DNA of 64,000 nucleotides from Eulemur rufifrons. Its lineage: Eukaryota; Chordata; Mammalia; Primates; Lemuridae. The translations under genes were made by a program, and so were the position numbers. Below, piece after piece: positions 1 through 12,640 of the stretch. The DNA is taken from contig NC_090989.1 in assembly GCF_041146395.1 (NCBI RefSeq), positions 218,520,843-218,584,842 on the forward strand. Direction: 5' to 3'. Each line of letters opens with the position of its first letter. The first letter of the stretch is position 1. The notes under the pieces were generated by a model. The model ran no database searches and was not told the DNA's origin. It worked only from the letters and a program-made list of their open reading frames with translations.

Positions 1-1700
1 TCTCTAAGCTCTAGTTTAAAATAGTAGCTGTAGGAACAGAGATGAAATAGGATTTAATGCTGTTTAGCAGAAAGGGTGGCAGAAAAATCTTTGTAGAGGA
101 GACTAAATTTGAACTGGTTACAATTAAGATTTTCATCTAATGATGGTGAACTAAGCAATGTGAATCGAACTTTCTTACAAGGAAAACTTTACGAAATGCT
201 CAAAAATCTTTAAAAACTATATCCTTAAAGGAATTAAAGTGTTAACAAAATTATGAAGACTTATCCAGGGGAAGATAAAGCTCCAGGGAAGTATCCATGA
301 CATTTGGGTTTGTGTTCCCCTTGGAAAAGCAAACTGAAGTTGGTACTTGTCAATTCCAGAAGGCGTGACTAAGAGGATGAGGGACTGAGCATCACTGAAA
401 ATACTGGAGCCCAGAACCAAGGGGCAGAAAAACTCCTTTTCTTAGGGTAGGAACCCCAGTGTGCTGCATTTTAGGAGTAAAGGTGAACCAGTATGCTGCC
501 CATGAAGCTGTATAGTCTATCCCAGAGTGATAATGACCATCAGTACTTAGCAAAAGCAGAAATAAATCCTCTCTAGAAAACAATGATATCATCCTAGCTC
601 TCAAACTATTTCCACAAACAATTCATAATTAAAATATTTGCTATAAAATAAAAATAATCAGACATTCAAGAATGCAACTTATCATAAACAAAATCCATAA
701 TATACAACAGATGAAAGAAATAAGCTTACAAAGTTATTAGTCACAGACTTTAAAATAAAAATGCTTACTAAGTTAAAGGAGGCAAAGATGCAAAAATGTC
801 GCAGAGAATCAAATGAAAATTCTTGAATGGAAAAACTGAATGACCAAAATTGACAACTCAATGGATAGATTCAACAGCAAATTAGACATAGCTGAACAGA
901 AGAGGAGGAATTAATAATCTAAAAGATTGGTCAGAAGAAAATATCCAAGCTGAAGCAATGAGATCACAAGGATGAAAAATACAAAATATAAGATGATATA
1001 AAGAAAAGGCATAACATAAATTATTTGGAGTCCAAGAAGAAGAGGACAGAAAGAAAACGAGACAGATGTACTTTTTGAAGAGCTAATAACTAAGAATTTT
1101 GCAAAACTCATCACAGATATCAAGGCATAGATTCAAGAAACTGTATGAAATTTAGATGGGGAGAAAATACATGATTAGGATCATAATAATAAAATGTTAA
1201 AAATTAAAGATGATGAAGAAAAAAAATCTTAAAAACAACCAGAGAAAAGGAAGATTGCCTTCAAAGGAGCAATTCTTAGACAGTAGCTGACTTCTCCACA
1301 TAAAGAATGAAAGCCAGAAGAACATTGAATGATGTCTTTATAAAACTAAAAGAAAATAACTTCCAAGAGAGAATTCTGTATTCAGTAAAAATATTCTTCA
1401 AAATAAAGCTGAAATAAAGACATTTTCAATATTTTATTTGTTGGAGTAGATCAAAGTAGATTTGTCACCCACATTCCTACACTGAAGAAAATACTAAATG
1501 GTGCTTTTTAGACAGCAGGAAAATTAGTCCAGAAGCAAGTGAAGAGATATAGGTGGAAATAAAGAGCAAAGCAAATTGTACATTCATGGACTAATCTAAA
1601 TAAATATTGCCTGTATAAATAATAATATTAATGTTATCATATTTATTGTATCCTTTATATATACATATATGCAAATATGAAAATATGCAAAAACAATGGC
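1..1700 (+). mobile_element. Ancient L1 fossil (L1M/HAL1 type), 5' UTR through ORF1-like region
   Basis: About 200-600 resembles the 5' UTR of old mammalian L1/HAL1 elements, and 600-1600 resembles the ORF1-containing body. Recognisable blocks include 'aacaaccagagaaaagg' followed by 'ttcaaaggagcaa' near 1235-1270, 'gaatgaaagccagaag' near 1305 and 'gaaataaagacattttca' near 1410. All frames are broken by stops and indels, so it is a dead non-LTR retrotransposon. The 5' limit may lie outside the window, and the 3' limit near 1700 is approximate. No target-site duplication can be assigned at this age. Confidence 0.7.
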
Positions 1701-4685
1701 ATTTCATTCTGAAAAGGGATTATTGAAATCAAAAGTGCTTGCATTTCCCAGGTAGAGGGCTGAATGACTATTAGACTTGAATTAAGTCAAGAATATGACA
1801 ATTATAAATGGAGGAAATGTTCCAATTAAAGGGCAAGATTTTTAAAAATGTTCAACATTATGCAGTTTAAAGAAGACATATTGAATACAGAAGGATTCAG
1901 ACAATTTGAAAAGATAAGGTTGGGGAAAAGGATGGCTAATAATTCCACAGATAAACCAGGGTGTTGAGTGTATTTGTAACATTGTCCAAAGACTATAATT
2001 CACACAGAGTGAGGGTAAGGGAAGAACTCTCTGTTAACAATGGCAACGTTGTCTTTAGTGGATGTGGGTTACAGGATGGCAAAAGACTGAGAGACTTTAT
2101 GTATCAAGAAATCTTGTCTCTGATATGATTGAAACAAAAAGGGGAAGGGCTTCCAAGCTTGAAATCTGAATTTCAAGTGACTTAGTTGATAGAATTATAA
2201 CAAATTCCATAGGGCCAGGCAGGATCTGAGAACCAGTGATATTGTCGTCTTTCATAGTTTCTGTACTAGGAGAAACACAAATACATGATCACATAAGGTA
2301 ATCACTATGTTCTTCTAAAAATAAGTGAAAAGAAATGTTTACTATTGTATTCAGTATGGCTGTGGTAATTATAACTCATTTGGTCAAAATTCACTTGAGT
2401 GCAAATAATATATTAAATATTATTTAATAGTAGCTCAGGAGGGTGAGTCATTTATATTTAATCAGACAGACACACAAAAGTTGTCATGTGCAGCAATTAA
2501 TAGTCTTCACCATTTGTTTATGTAAAGATTTTTTAAAACTTTATTATCCACCTACTTCTCTGCCCACAAGCTTCAGCTATTTTACTAACTAATGTAAAAT
2601 GTTTAAGCTATTTTATGTAGCAATTTTATGAACTATTTTTAACCACAGGGCTATAATAGCATACACTAGTCCTCCACTTTTTACACATTAAAATTTTTTT
2701 TCTCTCCTTGGTTAAAATTTTAATTTAACCAGTATTGCATGCCCTTCTTATATGGTGAAGTTCATATCCATGAAGCATTTTAGTTCCTGGAGTGAATAGT
2801 ATTAGTTGATGCAGTACATTTACTTAACGAGACAATGATACAGTTAATTATCTGTAAGAAAACTCAGAACCAATATAAGCATGGCCCTCCATTTATAAGT
2901 AAAGCCACTGCTATGTGTGTCTATATTCGTCTCTGCAGTGTGGAAATTCATTGTACTTGTGAAGAAAAACTATTTGGTGCCTTTGCCAAGTAGGATTTAC
3001 TTTCCTGTCCAATTGTCGATGAGTTTTCAATCCAGGAATCTTTGGTAGTGGGAAATAGTAAGGACAGGGGGGAAGCAGAGGAGACAGGAGCAATTCTCTC
3101 TCCTAGAAAGGCTGGCAATCATGGGATGGGGTGGGGAGAGGGCAAGCCAAAAAAGAAACATTCAATGTAGAACTAAAAAATAATAAATGCAAGTGGGGAA
3201 CTCATTGTTTAAACAGAATATAATTTGTGTCTGTTTCAATGTATTTAGAGGGCTAATGCAAATTTAAGCCATGCTCAGTGTATTTTGGAGAAAATATGCG
3301 AGAAAGATTATTTTTCAGCGGGTAGGAGCAAAGTAGCAAACTGAAAAACTTGTCTTGCTTCAGAGATATTACTGTAATCTGTAATGGGCTAGTTACTGGG
3401 ACAGACTTTATGAATTTCTCAGGGGCCTAAAGATGGTAGAAATTACCTTGGGAACCATTGTGGGCTCCGGGTAGAAATGCTCAGCTTCCTGCATTGCACC
3501 AATTCAAAACCTACAAAGTATGGCCTCTCAGTTTCATAGGCCTGAGGGATGGGGTGGGAGCCACAGAAAAGCACATTTACCTTTTACAGTGATCAAGATT
3601 TACAGGGCAAACTGGCAAGGAAACCAAGCTGTAGACAGGCTGATTTTGACAGCTGTGCTGGACAGCGCTCCCAGCTCACTCCCAGCTGATACTCTTAATC
3701 TGGAGATCCTTGGAGAAAAGACTGCCTCATCAAATCACTTTGGACTTTTGAAGTGCAGAACTTATTTGCGGAAGGAAAAGAGGCTAATTATTTAGCCAAA
3801 TTCAACCATGAATTCATCAGTGATTTTGGGGAAGAAGCTCATATTGTTATTCTAATGCCATTTGACCCCCTCCAGCAAATCTTTGTTTTATATTTAATGA
3901 TGACATTAAGCATTTGGATAAATGGTTATTGCCACCTTATGTGGATATAAAATTAAGGGTGAGGAAAATAGAAAACATATATTTAAGTGTCAAGACTTGG
4001 TGAATTTTCTCTTAGCCCTTAATCTGTGGACTCATGATCCCAAATTCGTTTTTGCTCATTAGGTGTTTCATATTACAGACAGTTCCTGTCTTCCAGAGCT
4101 TTTACTCCTACAAACATTACTAACTTGTAAGTGGCTAATACTTTTGTTTGCCATTTTAGTCACTTTAGCAAATATAATAGGTGACTCAGCCTCTTCACAA
4201 AGCACACTGGAGAGTCCTGAGGAACAAAATCCCGTTTTTATGTCATCTCTTACCTCAGTACCCTTTGTGGAGGAAGGGTTGGGAAAGAAGGTTGGCACTC
4301 ACCCTTGTCAATCCTGTGTGATTCTTAGCCCAACAGAGAAACTTCAATGGAGTAGTCTAATATGTTTGTATTCATGGGAATTTTCTAGACTGTCATTTCT
4401 AGGTTTTGCTTAGGCTAAAGCAGCTGAAAGGGTTCACAGTTTTTGGAGGGTGGGTGGATAGAGAGGTTTAAGTCAGTGATAACAGAAATCCAATAGTTAA
4501 GGAAGATTTTAGCCCTTAACAACCAGGAAGCAACATATAAATCCTAGTTGTGAGTCAAATGTGACTCAGGCAGTGATAACAGCAGATCACTCTTACCTCC
4601 CTAGAGAAATAGCACAGTTCTGAAATCTGGTAGTTCTTGCTGAGTATCTGATCACAGAGCCCAAATACCCATGCTACACTAATCA
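1701..4685. other. Mostly unassigned AT-rich unique sequence
   Basis: I recognise no repeat family or gene here. Short open frames at 3520-3795 and 4063-4413 have no recognisable domain, no splice context and are compatible with chance. Part of 1700-2110 could still be degraded L1 3' sequence continuing from the upstream fossil. Confidence 0.5.
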
Positions 4686-4689
4686 TCAT

Positions 4690-4905
4690 CATCGCCACCA
4701 CCATTTTACAATCAAAAAGTGCTATTAACTCTACAAAGCAGTTTCATATTAATGATGTCTTTGATGCTCACAGATAAGTAGGTGGGTATTACTATGGTTC
4801 ATTTTATAGATGAGGAAATCAAGGCACATAGCCATTAAATAATTTGCTTAAAGTCACATAGCTAATTAGTATCAGATTGGAGCCTCTTCACCATCAGACT
4901 TGGGC
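4690..4905 (-). mobile_element. MIR SINE, antisense
   Basis: The stretch 'ttttatagatgaggaaatcaag' at about 4802 followed by 'taatttgcttaaagtcacatagct' near 4840 is the reverse complement of the MIR core (tRNA-like SINE with a deeply conserved central domain). Divergence is high, as expected of a Mesozoic SINE. It is non-coding and transcriptionally dead. Confidence 0.85.
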
Positions 4906-7384
4906 TCCTAATAGCAAAAAATTTTAAATAAGAAATCAGCATCCTAATTTTTACCCTATGCAAAGACAGTGAAAAATATTATTAATGACTTCAGCAGAGA
5001 GTATGATAGGAGCTGGATTATATAAATGCTTAAGAATAAGATTATCCTTACTGATTAAGATCTCTGGGGACTTTTTGGAACAATATAGTTTTCATTTACC
5101 CCAAACATAAGGGAGAAGGCATCAGTGTAGTGGCATAAGCTTTCAGAACTGTAAAATGGTGAACTCAGGCTAAAAAGATGTTATCTACTACAATTAAATA
5201 ATAGGCACTTTACTGTTTCATTTTTACCTCTGAAAAAAAGAGCTTTGAATGGATAACCGAGGTCCTTATCAGAGTGTTTACTACTCTGGATGAGAAGTTT
5301 GCTGGGGAAGATGAGATTCAGTTTAACTTGTGTTGGTCAAGGTCAATTTTATTAAGTAGCCAATAAATTTCTTTTGATTATTAATAATATGTCCACTTGC
5401 TAAATAATTTAAACTAAATTTGAAATACTTGCTCCAGAGTACTGATTCAATCAATTGTATGAGCCAAGAAAATCTCTTCACTTCTGTGGGCCTCAGTTTG
5501 CTCATATAAATCAAGTGTTGGCCCAGTCAATTTCCAAATTCAAATTTTGGCATTAAACTTGACTAAGGGCTAAAAAACTAACCCATAAGTTTTTGCTGTA
5601 AAATCTGATTTAATTTTCATTATTTCTTACAGATAAAGAGAAAAGGGCATAGGGGAAAATTGCTACGAAACCACTTACTGAGTAATAATATTTCATTTCC
5701 TCACTTTCATATTTTAAAATAACAACTTTAAGAATATTCTTCTTCATTCCACCTGACCCCATGCTAGTTTGCTGTCCTAACCCTCTCGTCCTCAGTGCAA
5801 CCACTGCAGTGGCTTTTCTGCTGGATGAGTTCCACACAAGGTAAAAGTAAACATTGCCAAGACATCTTTACAGAGACACCTTAAACTTCCAGGCCTGACA
5901 ATTTTATTTTATCCTTTGGTGCATTTTAGGGAAGAGACAGAGAGAGAGAGGGAAGAAAAAGAGTTTTTCCAAATATGCGATGCTTAATGAGACTATTCCA
6001 TTTTCCCTCACATCACATTAATTGTTTTTAATTTTTCTAGCTATCTTGACATTCATGTCGTGCGGAAAACTGAAGGAGCAGAGGGAGGCATTTATTTCCA
6101 GAAGAGGTCAGAGAGCATAATCAGGGGACGGAGACTAGTAAGTAATCAAGCATGCAGTACACACTTTCATTAAGGCCCATGTGTTACAAAACCACAATAT
6201 TTTAATTTTCTGGTTCCTGCTGTTTAAGCTGAAGAGGTTGTGTTAAGGTTTCTTTCAGTTACATTTTGCAAAGGATAAAAGTGTGCCATTTTCAGTCTTA
6301 TTAAAGGTGCAATGTTTTATTCTAAGGTTCATCTTCATTTACACGAAAGGAAAAAACTCCTCTTGATGTTTAAATAATAAAGAAGGCTGATTGTTTACAG
6401 AGTCAAGTAACAAGACTCGATTGTGTGCCATGATCCAATCTCTCCTTAAATCTAGAAATTCTCATCCAACTTAACGATGGCATCTACTGGGAGGAGAAAA
6501 TTTCCATGGCACATCTTTGTAACAACCCCCAATCTTGTGGAAACAAGCCAGGAGAAAAATTTAAATGAGCGTAATCCTCTAGGAAAGATACACTTAGAAT
6601 TTTTCTCTTAATGGGAACTTTGTTTGCAGACAGTGAACAGTCTGCCCAGATAACGCCAACATCTGCTGCTGTTGGTAAGAAATGACCTCTTAATCATGAG
6701 CTATTCACATCAAAATGACTGCAGGCTGTTGGAACAACACGAGTTTTTCTCGAGAAGCCCTTTTTGACAATATCACACAGACTGAATGCCAGAATTATAT
6801 TTTACCTTTTTGTTTTAAATGCAATTTGCTAAGACAAGGTAAAAGTAACACATAGAACAAGGAAGAACATCAGATCAATCAAGCGAGATGAAGGCGATCT
6901 GATTTGTTTGGCATCCGCCCCGGAAGAGTAATGCTCTGGCGTGCCTTTATTTCAGCTTAGATTTGTCAATTTAGAGAATCATCTCTTTTCTCTTTTCAGC
7001 AAGTCCACCTTTACTGTGATTGTACCAGCTGCTTGTTTAGATTATAGGATGGCAGATACCAGCTTCCTGACCAAACTGTCTTTGTGAAGTGGAGGGACAT
7101 GGGGACAGGGGATAACCATCCTTTACAGACTAAAGGTCCTTGCCCTTAAACCTCTGGCTCAGGCCATTGACCTGATAGAATATGACTTATATGTCATAGC
7201 CTTGGAGATCTTAGGGCTATTCTATTTGCTGTGATCCAAAGCAGTTCACTTTATTTTCAGTCTGTTGCCATTTAAGATAAAACAATAAAGCAAAAATACC
7301 TTTCTGTTGCTACTCATAGCTAACTTGGGAACTATATTTTCTGACCCAATATTTTAGGTTTGGCTATGTTATTTAATCCTAGAG
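4906..7384. other. Unique sequence, with a GA-rich tract at 5938-5963
   Basis: No repeat family is recognised. 5938-5963 is a short purine (GA) tract. 6400-7000 looks unlike the surrounding decayed repeat sequence: moderate GC and free of simple repeats. It is the kind of island that often proves conserved, but conservation cannot be judged from one sequence. Two splice-like intervals inside it are discussed under rejected items. Confidence 0.4.
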
Positions 7385-7389
7385 TAGAA

Positions 7390-7620
7390 TCAACACATTT
7401 GAAGGGACCTTAGAGGTCACTGAGTCCAACCTACCATTCCATCTGAGACTCCTTTTTACAACATTTTTGGCAGGAATCACCATTCCTGCTTGTATATTTC
7501 TAGGCATCGTGTATAAGCTTTTCAACAGTGACAGTAGTGAAAAGCCAAAATATGCCTCTAGGTAGTTGCTGCAGTAAAAGAAAAAAATGAGTTGCTGTTC
7601 TATAGAGCATCCCTTCAGAT
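7390..7620 (-). mobile_element. L3/CR1 LINE 3'-end relic, antisense
   Basis: 'gaagggaccttagaggtcac' at 7401-7420, followed by 'gagtccaacc', is the hallmark of the 3' end of CR1-clade LINEs (L3 in mammals) read in reverse. The next bases follow the CR1 order ('ggcaggaatcaccattcctgc'). This is one of the oldest classes of transposon readable in a placental genome. Together with 8160-8560 it appears to be one element in the same orientation, with MIR-like sequence between the two parts. Confidence 0.75.
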
Positions 7621-7829
7621 AAGTGGAGAAAAACAAAACAAAACAAGCAAAACTTAACTATTGCACCTTTCCACATCCGAGTCATCTTTTGAGGACTATC
7701 AGGCATGAAATCCTTCTCAGGTGAGGTTTCCAGCTCCCTCTCTGCCCTGCCTTTCTGTCTGTGGACACAACCTAGGGTATCTAGGTCTTGTTAAAGTGTG
7801 TTACCTGCAGAGTAGAACATAACAGAGCT

Positions 7830-7935
7830 GATAGAAGTAAAGGATTTTAGAAATGAAAGGACCATTCACATTTTACAGATGTAGAAGTGGGGACCCGGGG
7901 AAGTTAGGTGAACTGTCCAATGTCACACGAATGGT
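7830..7935 (-). mobile_element. MIR-like SINE fragment, antisense
   Basis: 'cattttacagatgtagaag' at 7868, then 'gttaggtgaactgtccaatgtcacac' spanning about 7902-7928, matches the reverse complement of the MIR core. Ends are not definable. It lies between two pieces of the L3/CR1 relic and probably inserted into it. Confidence 0.65.
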
Positions 7936-8159
7936 CTCCTTTCTCCAAACAAATGTTAGTACCACTGCTTTCTAAACTGAACTGCTTATTAACTAGATAG
8001 GATACTTCAGGTGTTATCTGATCAGCCCAGACCTGGGGATAATATGCATTTACTTTATTAGCAACCATATTATTTGGTTGGTTGTTTTGTATTATTTACA
8101 TGAAATGTAATTAAGCCAGGTATTATACAATTATATTTTCTCTTACATTTTCTCTTGTG

Positions 8160-8560
8160 GGGTTTAACCATGGTGCAAGCTTCTTAAAATATTTTTGAGT
8201 TCCAATTCTTTCATTCCATCCAAACACTGTCTATCCCTTTTTGACTTGTGCAACTGTTAATTGTCAGAATGCTTTCTCTGTCCTCATTTGGATTATCGTT
8301 AGAAATATTCAACAGGACAGGGGCAAAAACAAAACAGAAACAGCAACAGCAAACAAACCTGTGCCATTAGTATTGGGATCTAGTTTTAGATTGAAAATTC
8401 ATTACTCAAGACATTTTGGAACCATTGTTGAAACACGCATGTTTATGCTGAATTGTCACCCATGTTGGGTTTTCCTCCTTGCCTGTAAGCATTCTGTGAA
8501 GATCTTTTTGCAAATGCCTTACTGGAATTGACATTGTTTAAGATCTGGTAACTGTTGAAA
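8160..8560 (-). mobile_element. L3/CR1 LINE relic, ORF2 C-terminal part, antisense
   Basis: 'gttagaaatattcaacaggacagggg' around 8297-8322 and 'gcaaatgccttactgg' near 8510 match, in reverse, the CR1-clade ORF2 region just upstream of the 3' end. Spacing and orientation agree with the piece at 7390-7620, so both are probably one insertion. The 96-residue open frame on the plus strand here is a shadow of this relic, not a gene. Confidence 0.7.
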
Positions 8561-9557
8561 AAGGAAAGATTTTTGTGAAAGAATTTATTCTTAGTGAAAG
8601 AAAAAGATTTCTTTCTTTTTTATGAGCTCACAACTCTTCTGTTTAGTAATAGTCTAGGATTTTGCCAAGAATTGATGAAAACAATTATAAATTATTGGTA
8701 GTTTTTATTTATAATTTTTTTTTGAAAATCAGGACTTTTCTTGGATCTCACCTGTTCATGAATTCTCAAAATATTATAGTATTTTGGAAATAATATGTGC
8801 AAATGCTTAATAGCTCGACATACAAATGTAATGGGCCTAACTTTAAGTATATTTAAACTTGTTTGTGCTCTGTTATAAAGTAATCCTTGGTTTCAGCTTC
8901 CTTTTATTGATGTATGTATGCCATTTTAAAGAGTATTTAAAAAATTAAATACTAAGTAAATAAAAAGAACTTATAAAATATGTGTTAGTTATAGAGAAAA
9001 TGATATAAAAATACTCATGTACATAAACACAGTTTGATCGTGAGAACATTTTCATTAACCGTGAAGTCCTTTGGGTGCCCTTACCAATTCTATCCCTTTT
9101 CTTTCCCCATCAGAAAAAAAAAAAAAACAAAACCCTGCTATAGTAACTTCTTGCTTGGAGGTATTATTCTTTTTTTTCACTAGCTCTCACTCATGGCATT
9201 TCTCTTCTTCACTCAACACCAAGATATGCAATTTTCCTTAAAGACCTCTATTAGACACAGTGCCAATGGTCATATTTTTTATTTACAGTTTTACTGAAGG
9301 CTTTTCACTTTGAGGAATTCAAATTTAAATTTGAATTTGAATGTGTTTATGAGACCTATTTGAGTCTCACCTTGGTGCCCTGTGGTGTATTCTTCCTCCC
9401 CCTGCCTTGAAGACTGAGAAAAGTTCATCTGAGTTCAGCAAGTGCCCTCATTTCAGCCAGCAGGTGGACTTCTCTAGGTTTTGCTAATCTCTCTGGGTTT
9501 CTGTTTGCCCTTAGTTTTTGACCTTTGTGTAGCTCTTTCTTGCTGTTCAGTGTTTAT
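8561..9557. other. AT-rich unique sequence with a 22-bp perfect palindrome
   Basis: No family is recognised. It holds a poly-A/AC tract near 9114-9131 and a perfect 22-bp palindrome at 9316-9337 built from alternating AAATTT blocks. Confidence 0.5.
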
Positions 9558-9633
9558 AAATATATACATATATATGTGTGTGTGTGTGTGTGTGTTTGTA
9601 TACGTGTGTTTGTGTGCATATGTGAGTGTGTGT
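9558..9633. repeat. (TA)n/(TG)n microsatellite
   Basis: A TATATACATATATA start runs into an uninterrupted TG tract at about 9575-9594, then degenerates through TTTGTATACG and GTGTGTTTGTG. Alternating purine-pyrimidine tracts of this length are usually length-polymorphic. The open frame across it (9481-9729, cysteine/valine rich) is an artefact of the repeat. Confidence 0.95.
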
Positions 9634-11111
9634 TTTATGTCTTATCCGACATGTCATTTTCAGCAGGAGCGTTGGTTAGGAAATGAAAACATGCTCTATA
9701 CTTTTCAGTTTGAAGGTATTTCTCCTTAATAGGAAAGACAGAATCACAATAGGAGATGGGTAATTCATTCTATTATTCGTTAATATCATATCTTTATGGC
9801 CCTATCTTTTTCTTTCATCATACCTGTTGCTTTAGGTGATTTTTTTTCTCAGGCCTTTGTTTATCCTCACAGTCTACTCTTATCCTTAGTTATGATCTTC
9901 TGTATTTGTATGTTGTTTTTAATCTGACTCTATAATTCTGCTCATCTTTTAGAAACCTTGCCCTTTTAAACTGTTTAGAAATGGGATCATAATTATCTTT
10001 ACAAATACACAGCAGCATCTTAAATTCAGAAACAGAAAATTTCTAAGAACTTCATAAAATTAGTTTTCTTCTGTATTATGGACCCTCCTTACCTTACCAG
10101 TCCTCTCCTTTATGAGAATATCTTGGTCCTATGTGTTGTGGGAGTCATAAAGCCTTCTCTGGCTCATTACATAGCTATACAGAACATAGGCTTTGTCCTC
10201 TGAAACCAGTGACTGTGCATTGTCCTAGTGATAACTTCTCAATTGCAAGGGATATCAACAGATTTAATGGGATTTTAGGACAATACACATAACTAAACTA
10301 ATTTAAATTATTAATGTACAGTCTGGTTTCATTTGAAACAGTTAGAAAAAGACTTGGGTTGATTTACTTAAGGCTCTTCCCTATAAAAATTAAGGGTCCC
10401 TGGTAATTCTCAGTTTTTAGCATCTTTCAAAGACAGGATGGGATGAGTGGACATATATTAAATTTTAATAGTAAGAGGTTTAATAACTCTTTGATATGAT
10501 GAAAATTATTTTTGTTGCATTCTACCAGATTCATATTCTGAATATCCCTGGAACTCCAATGAGGCATGAGAGAATTCAAAGAAATACAAACAATCTAGTA
10601 TTCATTATATCAGGATATTTTATAATCACCTCAAGTTGTAGGGTGTTGGTTCTGAGAAAAAAAATTACACTTTGACTATAATTGATATGAAGATAGGAAT
10701 ATGGTATTTAGACTGATCTATGATTTTAGCAAGTATGCCTAGTCCAAAACCAGTTACTACATATTACTCAATCAGGTGATACTGTATAAGACTTACAAGA
10801 AGAATTGAATTATCATGTGCAAATGTTTTTTCTTTACAAAATAGATCAGAACCAAAATTTAATTAATTTTAATGCTTATAAAACTAGATGTAGTAAAAAA
10901 ATACTTGACACAGATATATTTTATATCCATGAATACATGACTTTAATGGGATATTCCAATTTTCACTATTTCTTTTTATGTTTGGAAGTTTACATTTATT
11001 TTAAGCTGAAAGTTTGCTGGTTGTTTAATTTTGCATATCTTGGTTATTGTGATTTGCAATTTTATAGGTAAACTAGCACCTGGATTTTCTGATGTATATT
11101 ATTTATGGATC
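9634..11111. other. Unassigned AT-rich sequence
   Basis: No repeat, RNA gene or credible coding frame is recognised in this stretch. Confidence 0.4.
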
Positions 11112-11125
11112 AAAGATAATCTTGA

Positions 11126-11533
11126 GCCGGGCGTGGTGGCTCATGCTGTAATCCTAGCACTCTGGGAAGCCGAGGCGGGCGGATTGTTGAGCTCAGGAGT
11201 TCAAGACCAGCCTGAGCAAGAGCGAGACCCCATCTCTACTAAAAAAATAGAAAGAAAGTAGCTGGACAACTAAAAATATATAGAAAAAAAAAATTAGCCG
11301 GGCATGGTGGCGCATGCCTGTAGTCTCAGCTACTCGGGAGGCTGAAGTGGGAGGATCACTTGAGCCCAGGAGTTTGAGGTTGCTGTGAGCTAGGCTGACA
11401 CCATGGCATTCTAGCCTGGGCAACAGAGTGAGACTGTGTCTCGAAAAAAAAAAAAGAAAAAAAAAGAAAAAAAAAAAGGAAAAACAAAGAAAAAAAAAGA
11501 AAAGAAAAAAGAAAAAAAGAAAAAAAAGAAAAA
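11126..11533 (+). mobile_element. Full-length strepsirrhine Alu SINE
   Basis: A dimeric 7SL-derived SINE. The left arm starts GCCGGGCGTGGTGGCTCATG at 11126 and the right arm starts near 11297 (GCCGGGCATGGTGGCGCATG). The linker carries the strepsirrhine signature AGCTGGACAACTAAAAATATA at 11261-11281. The A-rich tail from 11444 has degenerated into (GAAAAAA)n. Flanks are a perfect 14-bp target-site duplication, AAAGATAATCTTGA, at 11112-11125 and 11534-11547, so insertion used L1-type target-primed reverse transcription. The box A/B promoter region is present in the left arm, though mutated. Confidence 0.97.
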
Positions 11534-11547
11534 AAAGATAATCTTGA

Positions 11548-12640
11548 CTTCCCTGTAAATTTCATTAACTTTAAAAAAAAATCGTTGGCAGGATAAGCTT
11601 GTTTATAGGCTCCTATATTTCATATTTCCTTTTAGAGGAGATTATATATCTTAGGAATGTGAAAACTAAGATACTTTCCCTGAACTTAAAGGAACTTATA
11701 ACCTAATAGGAGAAATATGAATGCTCACAAATAATGTAGGGAAAAAAGGAGGGCTCAGATGAGAAAAACAAGAAGACCTGCTTATCATCAAAGTCCCAAA
11801 TTGGAACAATTGTGTTATGGTTTGGGTTGCTTTACAATCCCTGTCCCAATCCTAATGTGGTAAAGTTTTTTGATAGATTTGTTCAGGAGAGTAAGACAGG
11901 TGGAGAAACCACAGTAACTTATGTTTCAGCAGTGCAGATAATTTCAACATATTTGTCTGAAGGATAGAGGAGAAGGACAGAAAGAAATAACACTTGAAAT
12001 CTGGTCTCTGTTGGAAAGAGGTTCAGCAGAACACAAAACATCCTTCAAGGGCTAAATAATGAAGGAGAGATGCTTTTACTTAGCCCACCAGTCCTTAGCT
12101 GTCTCTGGACTTGTGTTTTTCATGAATAAGAACAAAATCCAGATTAGTATGACCACTATAGTTTGCACAGTAATTCTGCATTCTTGCTAACTTCCAGTAA
12201 TGACCAAAATCCTGAGTTAAAAATAACAGACCACCACAAAGATGCAGCAGCATAAATACATAGCTATATTGTATTTTCAAATTTTAATCTTTGCAAGTAG
12301 TAGAGAACAGGAATTTGAGAGCATTGTGTCTAATGGCAATATGACTTTTAAAGAAAACAAAAAAGTTTTTATGATTGTAAGCTAAGGAGATTTTAAATAG
12401 TTGGTTTTTGATGCTTGCAAAATAGTAGGTAGTATATTTAAAATCCTTGGTAATCTGATAAATGAAAAGATTATGTTGTTTATTATCTAATTTCCTTCAT
12501 TACTAATGAAATCATAAATCTACTGGCCATTTGATTCTCTTGAGAAGAAATAAATCTATTGCTTGTTCATCTACATGGCTCATTTCCTTTATGGGACGGT
12601 CATCATTTTATTGTTGATTGATTAAAAAAAATATAAGTTT
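11548..12640. other. Unassigned sequence with a possible antisense L2 tail at 11640-11750
   Basis: 'cttaaaggaacttataacctaat' near 11686-11708 resembles the antisense L2 3' region ('gagcttacattctag' type). The rest has no recognised family. A phrase at 11815 ('tgttatggtttggg') resembles the start of an MLT1/MaLR LTR but the following bases do not support it. Confidence 0.35.

Noticed and set aside
4063..4413. 116-residue open frame
   Set aside because: No domain recognised and an opposing frame overlaps it; treated as chance.
6630..7083. Two splice-like intervals, 6630-6674 (45 bp) and 7000-7083 (84 bp), each with AG before and GT after and each open in one frame
   Set aside because: The open frames are not in phase when joined (one trailing base then one leading base), the second donor (GTGAAG) is weak, and no further exon is visible. 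Chance is more likely than a coding pair, though a non-coding transcript is not excluded.
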